DNA of 64,000 nt from Planctomycetota bacterium. Its GTDB lineage: Bacteria; Planctomycetota; UBA1135; GCA-002686595. The DNA lies in contig JADHNZ010000010.1 of the NCBI GenBank assembly GCA_016779225.1, forward strand, positions 1 to 64,000, in the 5' to 3' direction. Below the pieces are notes generated by a model, which did no database searches, was not told the origin of the DNA, and saw nothing but the letters and a program-made list of their open reading frames with translations. A program made the translations under genes and the position numbers. Below are positions 51,850 to 59,550 of the stretch, one piece after another (the first letter of the stretch is position 1; every line of letters starts with the position of its first letter).

Positions 51850-51861
51850 GTGGTCGACCAC
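51850..51861. promoter_or_regulatory. Perfect palindrome before the transporter operon
   Basis: GTGGTCGACCAC, 12-bp perfect dyad with a central CG, 20-31 bp upstream of the MFS start on the minus strand. LacI-type regulators of sugar operons bind dyads with a central CG, so this is a candidate operator. No regulator gene lies nearby. If ATG 51868 is the true start, it would be coding. Confidence 0.4.
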
Positions 51862-52120
51862 CGGGTCATGGAGAGGAGGTTCTTGGGCCATCTCCGGGCC
51901 CTGCGCAGCCGCCCCAACGAGAACCCGTGTTCTTCCAGCCCCCGCGTCGCCCCATGGGGGGGCCCGCGGTCCGGGCTGGCGCGGTGCCCCCTGCGCCCTG
52001 CACCTTCCGGTGGGCCCCCCTCCGCCCGCGCGGTTCGCGCTGGAGGCATTGACGCGTGCTCCTCGCGATCGCAGGCTGCGGTGCAGGCGCACGCCTCAAC
52101 TGCGCGCGCCCCTCCCCAGC

Positions 52121-52330
52121 ATGCTGCGCAAGGCCTTGGGCGCTCTGACCGGTGCGGTCGTGGTTCCCCTCATTCTCGGGGGAGGCCCACTCCTGCTCGA
52201 CTGGGTCAGCGGCTCCACCGGACTCCGGCTAGCCCTGGCCGGCGTCCCTGCGGGGCTCGTCCTGGGCTGGCTGCGACCGCGCCTCTTCCTCTTCTTCCTC
52301 GCGGCTGCGCTCGAGGGCGACCTCGACTGA
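52121..52330 (+). CDS. Small membrane protein of unknown function
   Basis: 69 aa from ATG 52121 (MLRKALGALTGAVVVPLILG); the frame is open upstream to 52010 without features. Two hydrophobic helices (residues about 8-24 and 34-62) around a short WVSGSTG turn; ends in EGDLD. Four bases ahead of the sulfatase-like gene, so co-transcribed with it and the kinase/PdxA pair. No family recognised. Confidence 0.5.
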   Translation: MLRKALGALTGAVVVPLILGGGPLLLDWVSGSTGLRLALAGVPAGLVLGWLRPRLFLFFLAAALEGDLD

Positions 52331-52333
52331 GCC

Positions 52334-53746
52334 ATGGGCCGGGGCCACGCCCTCCTCCTGGCGAGCCTGACTCCCGCGCTGGGGGGATGCTCTGGCGAGG
52401 CCCCGGCCCCCGAGCCCCGCAGCGTGATCCTGGTCACCTGCGACACTCTGCGGCGGGATGCGCTCGAGCCCTATGGCGCCGCGCCGGGCTGCACTCCGAA
52501 CCTCGCACGGCTCGCGCAGGAGGCCGTCGTGTTCGACCAGGCGTGGTCGGCGGCGCCCTCCACCCTGCCCTCGCTGAGCAGCCTCTTCACCCGCCGCACT
52601 CCGGACGAGCTGGGTGTGACCTCGGGCAACCGCATGTTGCTGCCCCCGCAGGCGGACACCCTGGCCGAGCGCCTGGGCGAGGCGGGGCTCGAGACCGCTG
52701 CCGTCGTGTCGAACGCCGTCCTGCGCCGCTTCCCCACGCCCATCGGCGATGTGGCCCTGGCGCAGGGGTTCGACCACTACGACGACCGCATGACCGCGAG
52801 GGAGCGCAACCGCCAGCTCTTCGAGCGCAGCGCTCCGGACACGGTGGCGGCGGCGTTCCAGTGGCTGGACGGTCGCGAGGAGCCGCGGCGCCCCTTCTTC
52901 CTCTGGCTGCACTTCATCGAGCCCCACGGCCCGTACACCTCGGGCGAGCCCCTCGCGCTCCCCGAGGACGACGCGCTGCCCGCTGCGCTGCCCCTTGGGG
53001 AGGACGACGGGGGCCTTGGGCAGATTCCGCGCTACCAGGCGCTGGGGGAGGAGCAAGCCCCCGCCCGCTACCGCGCCGCCTACCGCGGCGAGGTGCGCCA
53101 CCTGGACCGGGCGCTCGGGGAGTTGCTCGAGGGGCTGGCGCAGCGAGGTCTCACGCAGACGGCCACCCTCGTGCTGACTGCGGACCACGGCGAGTCCCTC
53201 GGCGAGGGAAACTGGTGGTTCACGCACGGCCAATCCCTGGCGCCGGAGCTGCTGCGGGTGCCGCTCCTGGTCCGCGCGCCCGGGGGATCGACCCCGGCGC
53301 GGCGCAGCCAGCTTGCAGGGCCATTCGAGGTGCATGACACCCTCCTCGCGGCGGCTGGCGCCCTGCCGACCTCCAGGAGCCTCCTCTCTCCCGGCGCCAG
53401 CCGGGGGAGCGCGCCTTCGGCCGCGGGCCTCCTCGTGCAGGCGCGCGGACGCCCGGGCACGCCGACCCACGAGGTCGGCATCACCGACGGCCGCTTTCGA
53501 CTGGCGTGGACCGCCGGGGGCGAGGAGCGGCTCCACGACCTCTGGGACGACCCCGAGGAGGTGCGCGACCTCTCGGCCAGGCGGCCCCAGGTCGCCCAGG
53601 AGCTCCGCAAGCGCTACCTCGACCAGCTGGACGCGCGGTCCGGGCTGCCCGTCGTCGAGGCCCTGCACATCAACGACATCTTCGATCTGAGGGCGGCAGC
53701 CAAGCACGCCGAGGAGCTGGAGGCCCTCGGCTACGGTGGCGACTGA
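52334..53746 (+). CDS. Sulfatase-superfamily lipoprotein without the CxPSR signature
   Basis: 470 aa. Lipobox LTPALGGC (Cys near residue 19). SVILVTCDTLRRDALEPYG supplies the metal-binding Asp pair; FFLWLHFIEPHGPYT and LVLTADHGESLGEGNWWFTHG are the other metal and substrate blocks. At the nucleophile position the sequence reads SAAPSTLPSLSSLFTRRTP, with no Cys or Ser in a CxPSR context, so formylglycine cannot form there. Thr in STLPS may be the nucleophile, as in phosphoesterases of this superfamily. It may therefore cleave phosphate or phosphonate esters instead of sulfates. Upstream of the acid-sugar kinase by 23 bp. Confidence 0.8.
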   Translation: MGRGHALLLASLTPALGGCSGEAPAPEPRSVILVTCDTLRRDALEPYGAAPGCTPNLARLAQEAVVFDQAWSAAPSTLPSLSSLFTRRTPDELGVTSGNRMLLPPQADTLAERLGEAGLETAAVVSNAVLRRFPTPIGDVALAQGFDHYDDRMTARERNRQLFERSAPDTVAAAFQWLDGREEPRRPFFLWLHFIEPHGPYTSGEPLALPEDDALPAALPLGEDDGGLGQIPRYQALGEEQAPARYRAAYRGEVRHLDRALGELLEGLAQRGLTQTATLVLTADHGESLGEGNWWFTHGQSLAPELLRVPLLVRAPGGSTPARRSQLAGPFEVHDTLLAAAGALPTSRSLLSPGASRGSAPSAAGLLVQARGRPGTPTHEVGITDGRFRLAWTAGGEERLHDLWDDPEEVRDLSARRPQVAQELRKRYLDQLDARSGLPVVEALHINDIFDLRAAAKHAEELEALGYGGD

Positions 53747-53769
53747 GCCCCAGGCGCTATCCTGAGGGC

Positions 53770-54867
53770 ATGGCTCCCTCGCCCCGGGTCGGCATTGTCG
53801 CCGACGACCTCACCAGCGCGGCCGACGCCGGTGGGCCCCTGGTGGAGGCTGGGTTGGACTGCCGGGTGGGGTGCGGCGGACATGTGCCGGAGACCGGCAG
53901 CGTGCGCTCCGTGGACACCCGCAGCAGGTCCTTCGATGTGGAGGGAGCCGCACGCGCCACGCGTGAGGCCGTGGAGGCCCTGGATGAGGCGCCGGTGCTG
54001 CTCAAGACCGTGGACTCCACCCTGCGCGGACATCTGCGCAGTGAGCTGTCGGCTGCGGTGTCGGCCAGCCGCAGGCTGCGCGTCTGCTTCGCGCCCGCCT
54101 TCCCCCAGGCCGGGCGCACGACGGTCGACGGCCGCCAGCTCGTGCACGGCCGGCCCCTGCTCGAGACCTCCTACGCGGACGACCCCGTGCATCCGGCGCG
54201 CTGTGAGCGGCTTGCGGAGTTGGTGGACTCCGACCTGGGTGCAGTTCGGAGCGTGCATGCTCGGGAGGGCTGGCCGCGCATCGGCGGAGAGCGCGTGCTG
54301 TTGGTCGATGCGGAACGCCAGGAGGAGCTGGACGAGTTCGTGGCCGAGGCGCGGGGCGTGGAGGACTGGCTGTGGGTGGGCTCCCCCGGCCTTGCGCAGG
54401 CGTGGGGTGCGCGCCTCGCCCGGGTCACGGAGCGCAGGCCTGTGGAGGAGCGACCTCTCGCGCCGGTGGGGCCGGGGCGCGTGCTCGTGGCGGTGGGGAG
54501 CCTCAACCGTGCCAGCCGTCGTCAGCTGGAGGCCCTACGCGCCCTCGAGCCCGCTCCCCTGGTCCTCTCCACGCCCGAAGCGCGCGGGGGGGACCCCGCG
54601 CAGCACCTGGCCCAGCTCGTTGAGCAGGCCAAGAGCCTCGCGTGGGAGGCACCCCTCAGCGGCCTGATCGCGACCGGGGGCGCCACCATGGACGCCCTCC
54701 TTGGGGCCCTCGCCGTGACGGAGTTCGAGCTCCTGGGGGAGGTGGAGCCCGGCTTTCCCCTGGGCCGGGCTGGCGACCTCCGCCTCGCGCTGAAGGCCGG
54801 CGGGTTCGGGGACGACCACGCCCTCCTCCGGGCGGTCCGTATCCTGCGCGGCGAGAGCCCCGCATGA
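53770..54867 (+). CDS. Four-carbon acid-sugar kinase family protein (DUF1537, OtnK/DtnK-like)
   Basis: 365 aa from ATG 53770. N-terminal RVGIVADDLTSAADAGGPLVEAG is the signature of the DUF1537 sugar-binding domain; LLKTVDSTLRGHLRSEL and FAPAFPQAGRTTVDGRQLVHG follow. The C-terminal nucleotide domain has LVAVGSLNRASRRQLEAL and GLIATGGATMDALLGAL. Known members phosphorylate D-erythronate, L- or D-threonate and similar acids at C4 with ATP. The next gene, overlapping by four bases, is a PdxA-type dehydrogenase, which acts on the 4-phosphate product in the established D-threonate and D-erythronate pathways. Confidence 0.88.
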   Translation: MAPSPRVGIVADDLTSAADAGGPLVEAGLDCRVGCGGHVPETGSVRSVDTRSRSFDVEGAARATREAVEALDEAPVLLKTVDSTLRGHLRSELSAAVSASRRLRVCFAPAFPQAGRTTVDGRQLVHGRPLLETSYADDPVHPARCERLAELVDSDLGAVRSVHAREGWPRIGGERVLLVDAERQEELDEFVAEARGVEDWLWVGSPGLAQAWGARLARVTERRPVEERPLAPVGPGRVLVAVGSLNRASRRQLEALRALEPAPLVLSTPEARGGDPAQHLAQLVEQAKSLAWEAPLSGLIATGGATMDALLGALAVTEFELLGEVEPGFPLGRAGDLRLALKAGGFGDDHALLRAVRILRGESPA

Positions 54868-55853
54868 GCCAGCCCCTGCTTGCCCTGACCATGGGCGATC
54901 CCTCGGGGATCGGCCCGGAGGTGCTGGTGCGCGCGGCGGCGACGCCCCCGGCCGGCTGCCGGCTGGTGGCGCTCGGAGATCGTGAGGTCCTGGCCTCGGC
55001 CCAGGCGCGGTTCGCTCCCGAGCTGCGCCTCGTGGAGCGGGAGGCTCCCGAGGCGGTCACGGGGGAGCCCGGCCTGCTCGAGGTGCTGCACACGGGAGCT
55101 CTGGGCGAGCCCCTCGTCGTCGGCCAGGTCCGCGCTGCGAGTGGGGAGGCCGCCTGTCAGGCCGTCCTCCAAGGCATCGGCTGGGCGCGTGAGGGGCGCG
55201 TGGCGGGTCTCGTCACCGCGCCGCTGCACAAGGAGGCCCTGGCCGCCGCGGGGTACACCTGGCCGGGGCACACCGAGCTCCTGGCCGAGCGCTCGGGCGC
55301 GGGCGAGGTCGCGATGATGATGGTTGGGGATCGCCTGCGCGTGGTCCTCGCCACGATCCACTGCCCGCTCGCCGAGGTCCCTGGCCGGCTGACGGTGGCC
55401 GCGGAGCTGCGGGCCATGCGCCTCGCCCATGACGGCGCGCGGGCCCTCGGGGTGCGTGCGCCTCGCATCGCGGTGGCGGGCCTGAATCCGCACGCGGGCG
55501 AGGGCGGGCGGTTCGGGACCGAGGAGCTGGAGGTGATTGCGCCGGCCGTCGCGCAGGCGCGCGCCGAGGGCCTCAGCGTGGAGGGCCCCCTGGCGGGGGA
55601 CACGGTCTTCCTCGCCGCGGTCCAGGGGCGCTTCGATGTGGTCGTGGCCCAGTACCACGACCAGGGCCTGATCCCGATCAAGCTGGAGGGGCTGGACCGC
55701 GGGGTGAATGTCACCCTGGGGCTTCCCTTCGTGCGCACGAGCCCCGACCACGGGACTGCGTTCGACCGCGCGTGGGAGGGCACGGCAGACCCCGGCAGCA
55801 TGAGGCGCGCCCTCGAGGTCGCGCTCGAGCTGCTCCCCGCACAGGAGTCCTAG
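54864..55853 (+). CDS. pdxA2: PdxA family 4-phospho-acid dehydrogenase (PdxA2-like)
   Basis: 329 aa; ATG overlaps the kinase stop (ATGA). Family landmarks: LALTMGDPSGIGPEVLV at the start, LVTAPLHKEALAAAGY, PGHTELLAERSGAGEVAMMMVG, GLNPHAGEGGRFGTEE (metal-site histidine) and VVAQYHDQGLIPIKL. PdxA oxidises 4-phosphohydroxy-threonine for pyridoxal phosphate; the PdxA2 branch, genetically paired with DUF1537 kinases, oxidises 4-phospho-threonate or -erythronate to dihydroxyacetone phosphate and CO2. The gene pairing favours the catabolic role. The frame is open upstream of 54864 but the overlap fixes the start. Confidence 0.88.
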   Translation: MSQPLLALTMGDPSGIGPEVLVRAAATPPAGCRLVALGDREVLASAQARFAPELRLVEREAPEAVTGEPGLLEVLHTGALGEPLVVGQVRAASGEAACQAVLQGIGWAREGRVAGLVTAPLHKEALAAAGYTWPGHTELLAERSGAGEVAMMMVGDRLRVVLATIHCPLAEVPGRLTVAAELRAMRLAHDGARALGVRAPRIAVAGLNPHAGEGGRFGTEELEVIAPAVAQARAEGLSVEGPLAGDTVFLAAVQGRFDVVVAQYHDQGLIPIKLEGLDRGVNVTLGLPFVRTSPDHGTAFDRAWEGTADPGSMRRALEVALELLPAQES

Positions 55854-55884
55854 CCCACGCCGCTCCCAAGTGGCGTCCGCGGCG

Positions 55885-56020
55885 GCAGACCCGGCAACTC
55901 ATGATCTGCGCCCCCGGTGCAGACCCGGCAACTCAGGATCTGCGCCGACGGTGCAGACCCGGCAACTCAGGATCTGCGCCGACGGTGCAGACCCGGCAAC
56001 TCAGGATCTGCGCCGACGCT
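55885..56020 (-). repeat. Four-unit 34-bp tandem array of stop-codon hairpins between convergent genes
   Basis: Units start at 55885, 55919, 55953 and 55987; units 2 and 3 are identical, unit 4 differs by one base, unit 1 by a few. Read on the minus strand each unit forms GCAGATCC, a nine-base loop beginning TGA, then GGGTCTGC (eight pairs with one U-G wobble; unit 1 loses one pair). The RNase HIII stop TGA (56003-56001) is the loop triplet of unit 4. The same TGA recurs at 55969, 55935 and 55901 (minus-strand first base), and the 34-bp pitch puts it in all three frames. The stem pairs better in the RNase HIII message than in the pdxA message. Confidence 0.85.
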
Positions 56021-57029
56021 GCCAGGTCCCACGGGTCAGCTCGCTGGGGGACTTCCAGCCACGCTCGTCGCGCACGCCCGGGAAGAAGCGGTCGGTGGTC
56101 TTGAAGTGCACCTTCGCCACCGCCTCGAAGCGCTCCAGGGCACGCTCGCCCCAGAGGCGCTTCAGGTCCGCCGCGGTGTCGAGGGCCGGCGTCCCCGCGC
56201 CCTTGGGCAGGTCGAGCCCGGCGTCGTCGCTCAGCCTCACGAGCCCGTCGAGGAAGACCTTGCGTGCGACGAGGCTGGCCGCGGCCACCGCAGGCGCGCG
56301 CTCGGCGCGGTGCTCCTGGTGGAGGCGCAGGTCCAGCCGCGCGAAGGCCTTACCCAGGCGGCCGGTGTTCTTGGAGAACTGGTCGATCAGGACCGCGTCC
56401 CCGGGCTGGGCCTGGCCGCCGTCCAGGAGCTCCTCGACGGCCTCCGCATAGAGGTCCGAGAGCACGAGCGCGATGTTCTTGGTCCCCTCCCAGCGCCGCA
56501 TGTACTCCGGCGGGTCGAGCACGCGCACGGCGTGGGGGAAGCGCCCCATGATCCAGGCGCCGAGGCGCTGCGCCTGGGGGTCCGTCACGCGCTTGGAGTC
56601 CATGACTCCCTTGCCCCGCAGCTCCTCGGCCTCACCCGCGTCGATGCGCACCACGGCGACCACCAGGGGCCCGAAGTAGTCGCCCTTGCCCGACTCGTCG
56701 CCGCCGATGAGGGGCCCGCCCTCGAGGCGCTCACCGTGGGTCCGTGGGGCATCCGCTGCCTCGAGGGAGGACCCCGCAGAGGCAGCGAGGGGGGCCTCCG
56801 CACCGGCGCCCGCGTGCTGCGGGAGGTGGCGCACCAGGAACAGGTCGATCCCCGCACCCTGGAGGACCAGCTTGCCCGAGGTGTAGAGCACGGCCACGAC
56901 GCCGTCGCCCTTGGCCCAGAACCGCGCGTGGGCCTGGCGCCGCCGCTCGTACTGCCCCGCGTCGACCGAGCGCTCGAGCGCGGCCTGCTCGGTCGCGTTG
57001 AGCTTGAGGACCACCGTTCCCTGCGCCAT
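56001..57029 (-). CDS. rnhC: Ribonuclease HIII
   Basis: 342 aa. An N-terminal substrate-binding region of about 100 residues (RFWAKGDGVVAVLYTSGKLVLQG, the TBP-like domain) precedes the catalytic core, which starts GGDESGKGDYFGPLVVA (Asp111, Glu112). Later blocks: KGVMDSKRVTDPQ, RWEGTKNIALVLSDLYAEAV and HRAERAPAVAAASLVARKVFLDGL, with the further acidic residues. It cleaves RNA in RNA/DNA hybrids (EC 3.1.26.4). The last seven codons and the stop lie in unit 4 of the 34-bp array, so the C-terminal QRRRRS is encoded by repeat sequence. Confidence 0.92.
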   Translation of the reverse strand: MAQGTVVLKLNATEQAALERSVDAGQYERRRQAHARFWAKGDGVVAVLYTSGKLVLQGAGIDLFLVRHLPQHAGAGAEAPLAASAGSSLEAADAPRTHGERLEGGPLIGGDESGKGDYFGPLVVAVVRIDAGEAEELRGKGVMDSKRVTDPQAQRLGAWIMGRFPHAVRVLDPPEYMRRWEGTKNIALVLSDLYAEAVEELLDGGQAQPGDAVLIDQFSKNTGRLGKAFARLDLRLHQEHRAERAPAVAAASLVARKVFLDGLVRLSDDAGLDLPKGAGTPALDTAADLKRLWGERALERFEAVAKVHFKTTDRFFPGVRDERGWKSPSELTRGTWQRRRRS

Positions 57030-57134
57030 GGGGGCGATCGTAGCGGCGCGACGCGCTCGATCCGAGGGGCGGACGCCACCCGGCTCGGATCCGCATGAGC
57101 TCGTGTGCTAGCCTCCTCCGGACACGAGACGGGC

Positions 57135-58241
57135 ATGGGCACCTCCTCGGACTCCAAGGCCGCCGTCGGCAAGGACGGCGCCAGGCCGCGGGCCTCCTGG
57201 CGCGCGCGGCTGCTGCTTTCCTGCGGCTCGCTGTTCGCCTTCTTGGCCCTGGGGGAGTGCATCGCGCGCCTGCGCGAGCCGGGCCCCTTCTCGCTCTTCG
57301 ACCGCAACCCGTATCTCGCCGGCGAGCTTCCCCACCAGACCCGCCACCGGCCGGGGTTCGAGGGGCGCTGGGACTCCACCTGGTACCGCATCAACGCCCA
57401 GGGCCTGCGCGGGCCCGAGCTGGACTGGACCCTGGCGGGCGATGAGCTGCGGGTGGTGTGCCTCGGGGACTCCTGCACCTTCGGCAAGGGCGTCCGTGAG
57501 GCTGACTGCTGGCCACGCCAGCTCGAGCGCCTGCTGCAGGACGCCCTCCCGGCCGGGCGGCGGGCGCGCGTGGCCAACCTGGGCATCAACGGAGGCGACG
57601 CGCGCAGCGCGCACGAGCTGCTGGTGGAGCAGGGCCTGGCCCTCCAGCCCGACCTCGTGCTCTACGGCGCCAATGTGAACGACTTCCCGAACGCGGTGGA
57701 GGCGGTGAACCAGAAGGTCTTCAACGAGGCGCCTCTCAAGCGGCTGATCCCCCAGGGGATCCTGGATCCGATGAACCGCTCGGCGCTCTTCCGCTGGGCG
57801 CGCAGCGTCTACTACCAGTCGCGCCGCGAGCAGGACTGGGCCGCGGCGGAGGCCCTCGCGGCCGCCAGCGGTGGGACCCCCGAGGAGTCCCCGGCCTGGG
57901 CGCGCCAGCGCGCGCATGTGGTGGCCATCCGCGACGCGGCCGAGGCCGTCGGGGCCCAGGCCGCGGTCCTGCTCTTCCCCTACGAGAGCCAGATCTACCT
58001 CGACGCCTACGACACCTCGGCCATCGACCGCCTGGGCGCCCTCTGCGCCGAGCTCGAGGTGCCCTTCATCGACCTGGCGCAGGTGTTCCGCGAGCACTTC
58101 GGCAGCGCGGGGGAGGACCTGTTCCTCCCCGGGGACCGCTACCACCCGAACCCCGGCGGCTACACTCTGGTCGCCCGTGCGTTGGTGCGCCTGGCGAGGG
58201 CCGAGGGCTGGCTGGACGAGGGGCCGGGTGACGAGCGTTGA
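57135..58241 (+). CDS. Membrane-anchored SGNH/GDSL hydrolase
   Basis: 368 aa from ATG 57135 (the frame is open to 57105). One N-terminal membrane helix (LLLSCGSLFAFLALGECIARL, about residues 25-45). SGNH blocks: RVVCLGDSCTFGKGV (nucleophile Ser in GDSC), VANLGINGGDARSAHELL (Gly), LVLYGANVNDF (Asn) and GDRYHPNPGGYTLVARAL (Asp and His). Resembles exported GDSL lipase/acetylhydrolase-like proteins that often lie in exopolysaccharide or membrane-protein loci. The stop overlaps the TTG start of a 43-aa membrane peptide, so the two are coupled. Confidence 0.83.
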   Translation: MGTSSDSKAAVGKDGARPRASWRARLLLSCGSLFAFLALGECIARLREPGPFSLFDRNPYLAGELPHQTRHRPGFEGRWDSTWYRINAQGLRGPELDWTLAGDELRVVCLGDSCTFGKGVREADCWPRQLERLLQDALPAGRRARVANLGINGGDARSAHELLVEQGLALQPDLVLYGANVNDFPNAVEAVNQKVFNEAPLKRLIPQGILDPMNRSALFRWARSVYYQSRREQDWAAAEALAAASGGTPEESPAWARQRAHVVAIRDAAEAVGAQAAVLLFPYESQIYLDAYDTSAIDRLGALCAELEVPFIDLAQVFREHFGSAGEDLFLPGDRYHPNPGGYTLVARALVRLARAEGWLDEGPGDER

Positions 58242-58369
58242 AGAGCTTCCTGCGTGAGAACTGGGTCTGGATCGTGGCGCCGATCGTGCTGCTCGCGGCG
58301 CTGGTTGCCGTGTTCATCGCCCTGACCAGTGGTTCTGGGGTCGAGAACAACACCTACAATCTCGGCTGA
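58238..58369 (+). CDS. 43-aa single-helix membrane peptide (DUF5989-like), TTG start
   Basis: TTG 58238 overlaps the SGNH hydrolase stop (TTGA) and the frame closes at TGA 58367. The peptide has a short polar start (MKSFLRENW), one membrane helix (VWIVAPIVLLAALVAVFIALTSG) and a polar tail ending NNTYNLG. Length, FLRENW start and LTSGS turn resemble the DUF5989 family, small proteins encoded next to SGNH hydrolases, SxtJ-like proteins and carbamoyltransferases. Probably works with the hydrolase in the membrane. Similarity to DUF5989 is by eye only. Confidence 0.65.
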   Translation: MKSFLRENWVWIVAPIVLLAALVAVFIALTSGSGVENNTYNLG

Positions 58370-58427
58370 GCCCGGGACCGCCGGGCAAGGCTTGCCTCGG
58401 GCGTCCCGGTGCAGGACCATCCTTCCC

Positions 58428-59072
58428 ATGAAGACTCAGGACAGCGCCTCCCAGGCGGCCATGACGCCCGCAGCAGCGCGGCGGATGCTCGAGGAGGGCA
58501 ACGCCCGCTTCGTGCAGCAGCAGATGACCTCGCGGGACCTCGCCGCCCAGGTGGCTGCGACCACCGGCGGCCAGTGGCCCTTCGCCGCGATCCTGGGCTG
58601 CATCGACTCGCGGGTGCCCCCGGAGCTGGTCTTCGACCAGGGCCTCGGCGACCTGTTCAGCGTTCGGATCGCCGGCAACTTCGCCAACGAGGACATCCTC
58701 GGCAGCCTCGAGTTCGCCTGCAAGGTGGCCGGCTCGAAGCTCGTCGTCGTCCTGGGGCACCGCTCCTGCGGCGCCGTCAAGGGGGCCTGCGACGGCGTCG
58801 AGCTGGGGAACCTGACGGCCATGCTCGGCAAGCTCCGGCCCGCCGTGGACGCGGTGACCGAGCCTGCCGATCCCGCCCAGCGCACCAGCGGCAATGGGGA
58901 CTTCGTGCAGGCCGTGGCGGAGTGCAATGTTCACCGGACCGTGGCCGCCATCCGCGCCCAGAGTGAGGTGCTGCGCGAGCTGGAGAGTGCCGGAGGCATC
59001 GCCATCGTGGGGGCCATGTACGACATCGCCACCGGCGCCGTGACCTTCCTCGAGGAGGGTGCCGGTGGCTGA
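58428..59072 (+). CDS. Beta-class carbonic anhydrase
   Basis: 214 aa from ATG 58428. Zinc ligands and dyad are in place: [25 protein letters not shown] (Cys58, Asp60, Arg62) and [15 protein letters not shown] (His111, Cys114), with [19 protein letters not shown] between. Interconverts CO2 and bicarbonate in the cytoplasm. The end overlaps purE. Since PurK consumes bicarbonate to make N5-carboxyaminoimidazole ribonucleotide, co-expression makes metabolic sense. Confidence 0.92.
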   Translation: MKTQDSASQAAMTPAAARRMLEEGNARFVQQQMTSRDLAAQVAATTGGQWPFAAILGCIDSRVPPELVFDQGLGDLFSVRIAGNFANEDILGSLEFACKVAGSKLVVVLGHRSCGAVKGACDGVELGNLTAMLGKLRPAVDAVTEPADPAQRTSGNGDFVQAVAECNVHRTVAAIRAQSEVLRELESAGGIAIVGAMYDIATGAVTFLEEGAGG

Positions 59073-59550
59073 GCCCAAGGTCGGCGTCATCATGGGCAGT
59101 GCCTCCGACTGGCCCACCATGAAGCTGGCCGTCGAGCTGCTCGACCGCTTCGGCGTTCCGAGCGAGCACTGCGTGGTCAGCGCCCACCGTACCCCGGAGC
59201 GGCTGCGCGAGTACGCCAGCACGGCGGCCGGGCGCGGCCTCGAGGTGATCATCGCGGGGGCCGGCGGAGCCGCCCACCTGCCGGGCATGGTCGCTGCATG
59301 GACGACGCTCCCCGTGCTCGGGGTGCCGGTGCAGAGCCGCGCGCTGAGCGGGATGGACTCCCTGCTCTCCATCGTGCAGATGCCCAAGGGCGTCCCGGTG
59401 GGCACCCTCGCGATTGGAGAGGCCGGCGCAGCCAACGCGGGTCTGCTCGCAGCCCGCATGCTCTCCACCCGGGACGAGGCCCTGCGGACAGCCCTCGAGG
59501 CCTTCGCGAAGGAGCAGGGCGAGGCCGCCCTGGCCGCTGAGCTGCCGTGA
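59065..59550 (+). CDS. purE: N5-carboxyaminoimidazole ribonucleotide mutase
   Basis: 161 aa from GTG 59065, chosen because GAGGAGG (59052-59058) is six bases upstream; GTG 59059 would add two residues. Class I PurE blocks: [30 protein letters not shown] (active-site His), [28 protein letters not shown] and [25 protein letters not shown]. Converts N5-CAIR to CAIR in purine synthesis (EC 5.4.99.18). Starts inside the carbonic anhydrase gene and overlaps purK by four bases (GTGA). Confidence 0.94.
   Translation: MAEPKVGVIMGSASDWPTMKLAVELLDRFGVPSEHCVVSAHRTPERLREYASTAAGRGLEVIIAGAGGAAHLPGMVAAWTTLPVLGVPVQSRALSGMDSLLSIVQMPKGVPVGTLAIGEAGAANAGLLAARMLSTRDEALRTALEAFAKEQGEAALAAELP

Noticed and set aside
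55885-56020. CRISPR array or integron attC sites
   Set aside because: Direct 34-bp tandem units without spacers, no cas or integrase genes, and no R''/R' core-site pattern.
58329-58427. Longer N-terminus for carbonic anhydrase
   Set aside because: The extra residues overlap the 43-aa gene and its downstream gap, and the family begins near ATG 58428.
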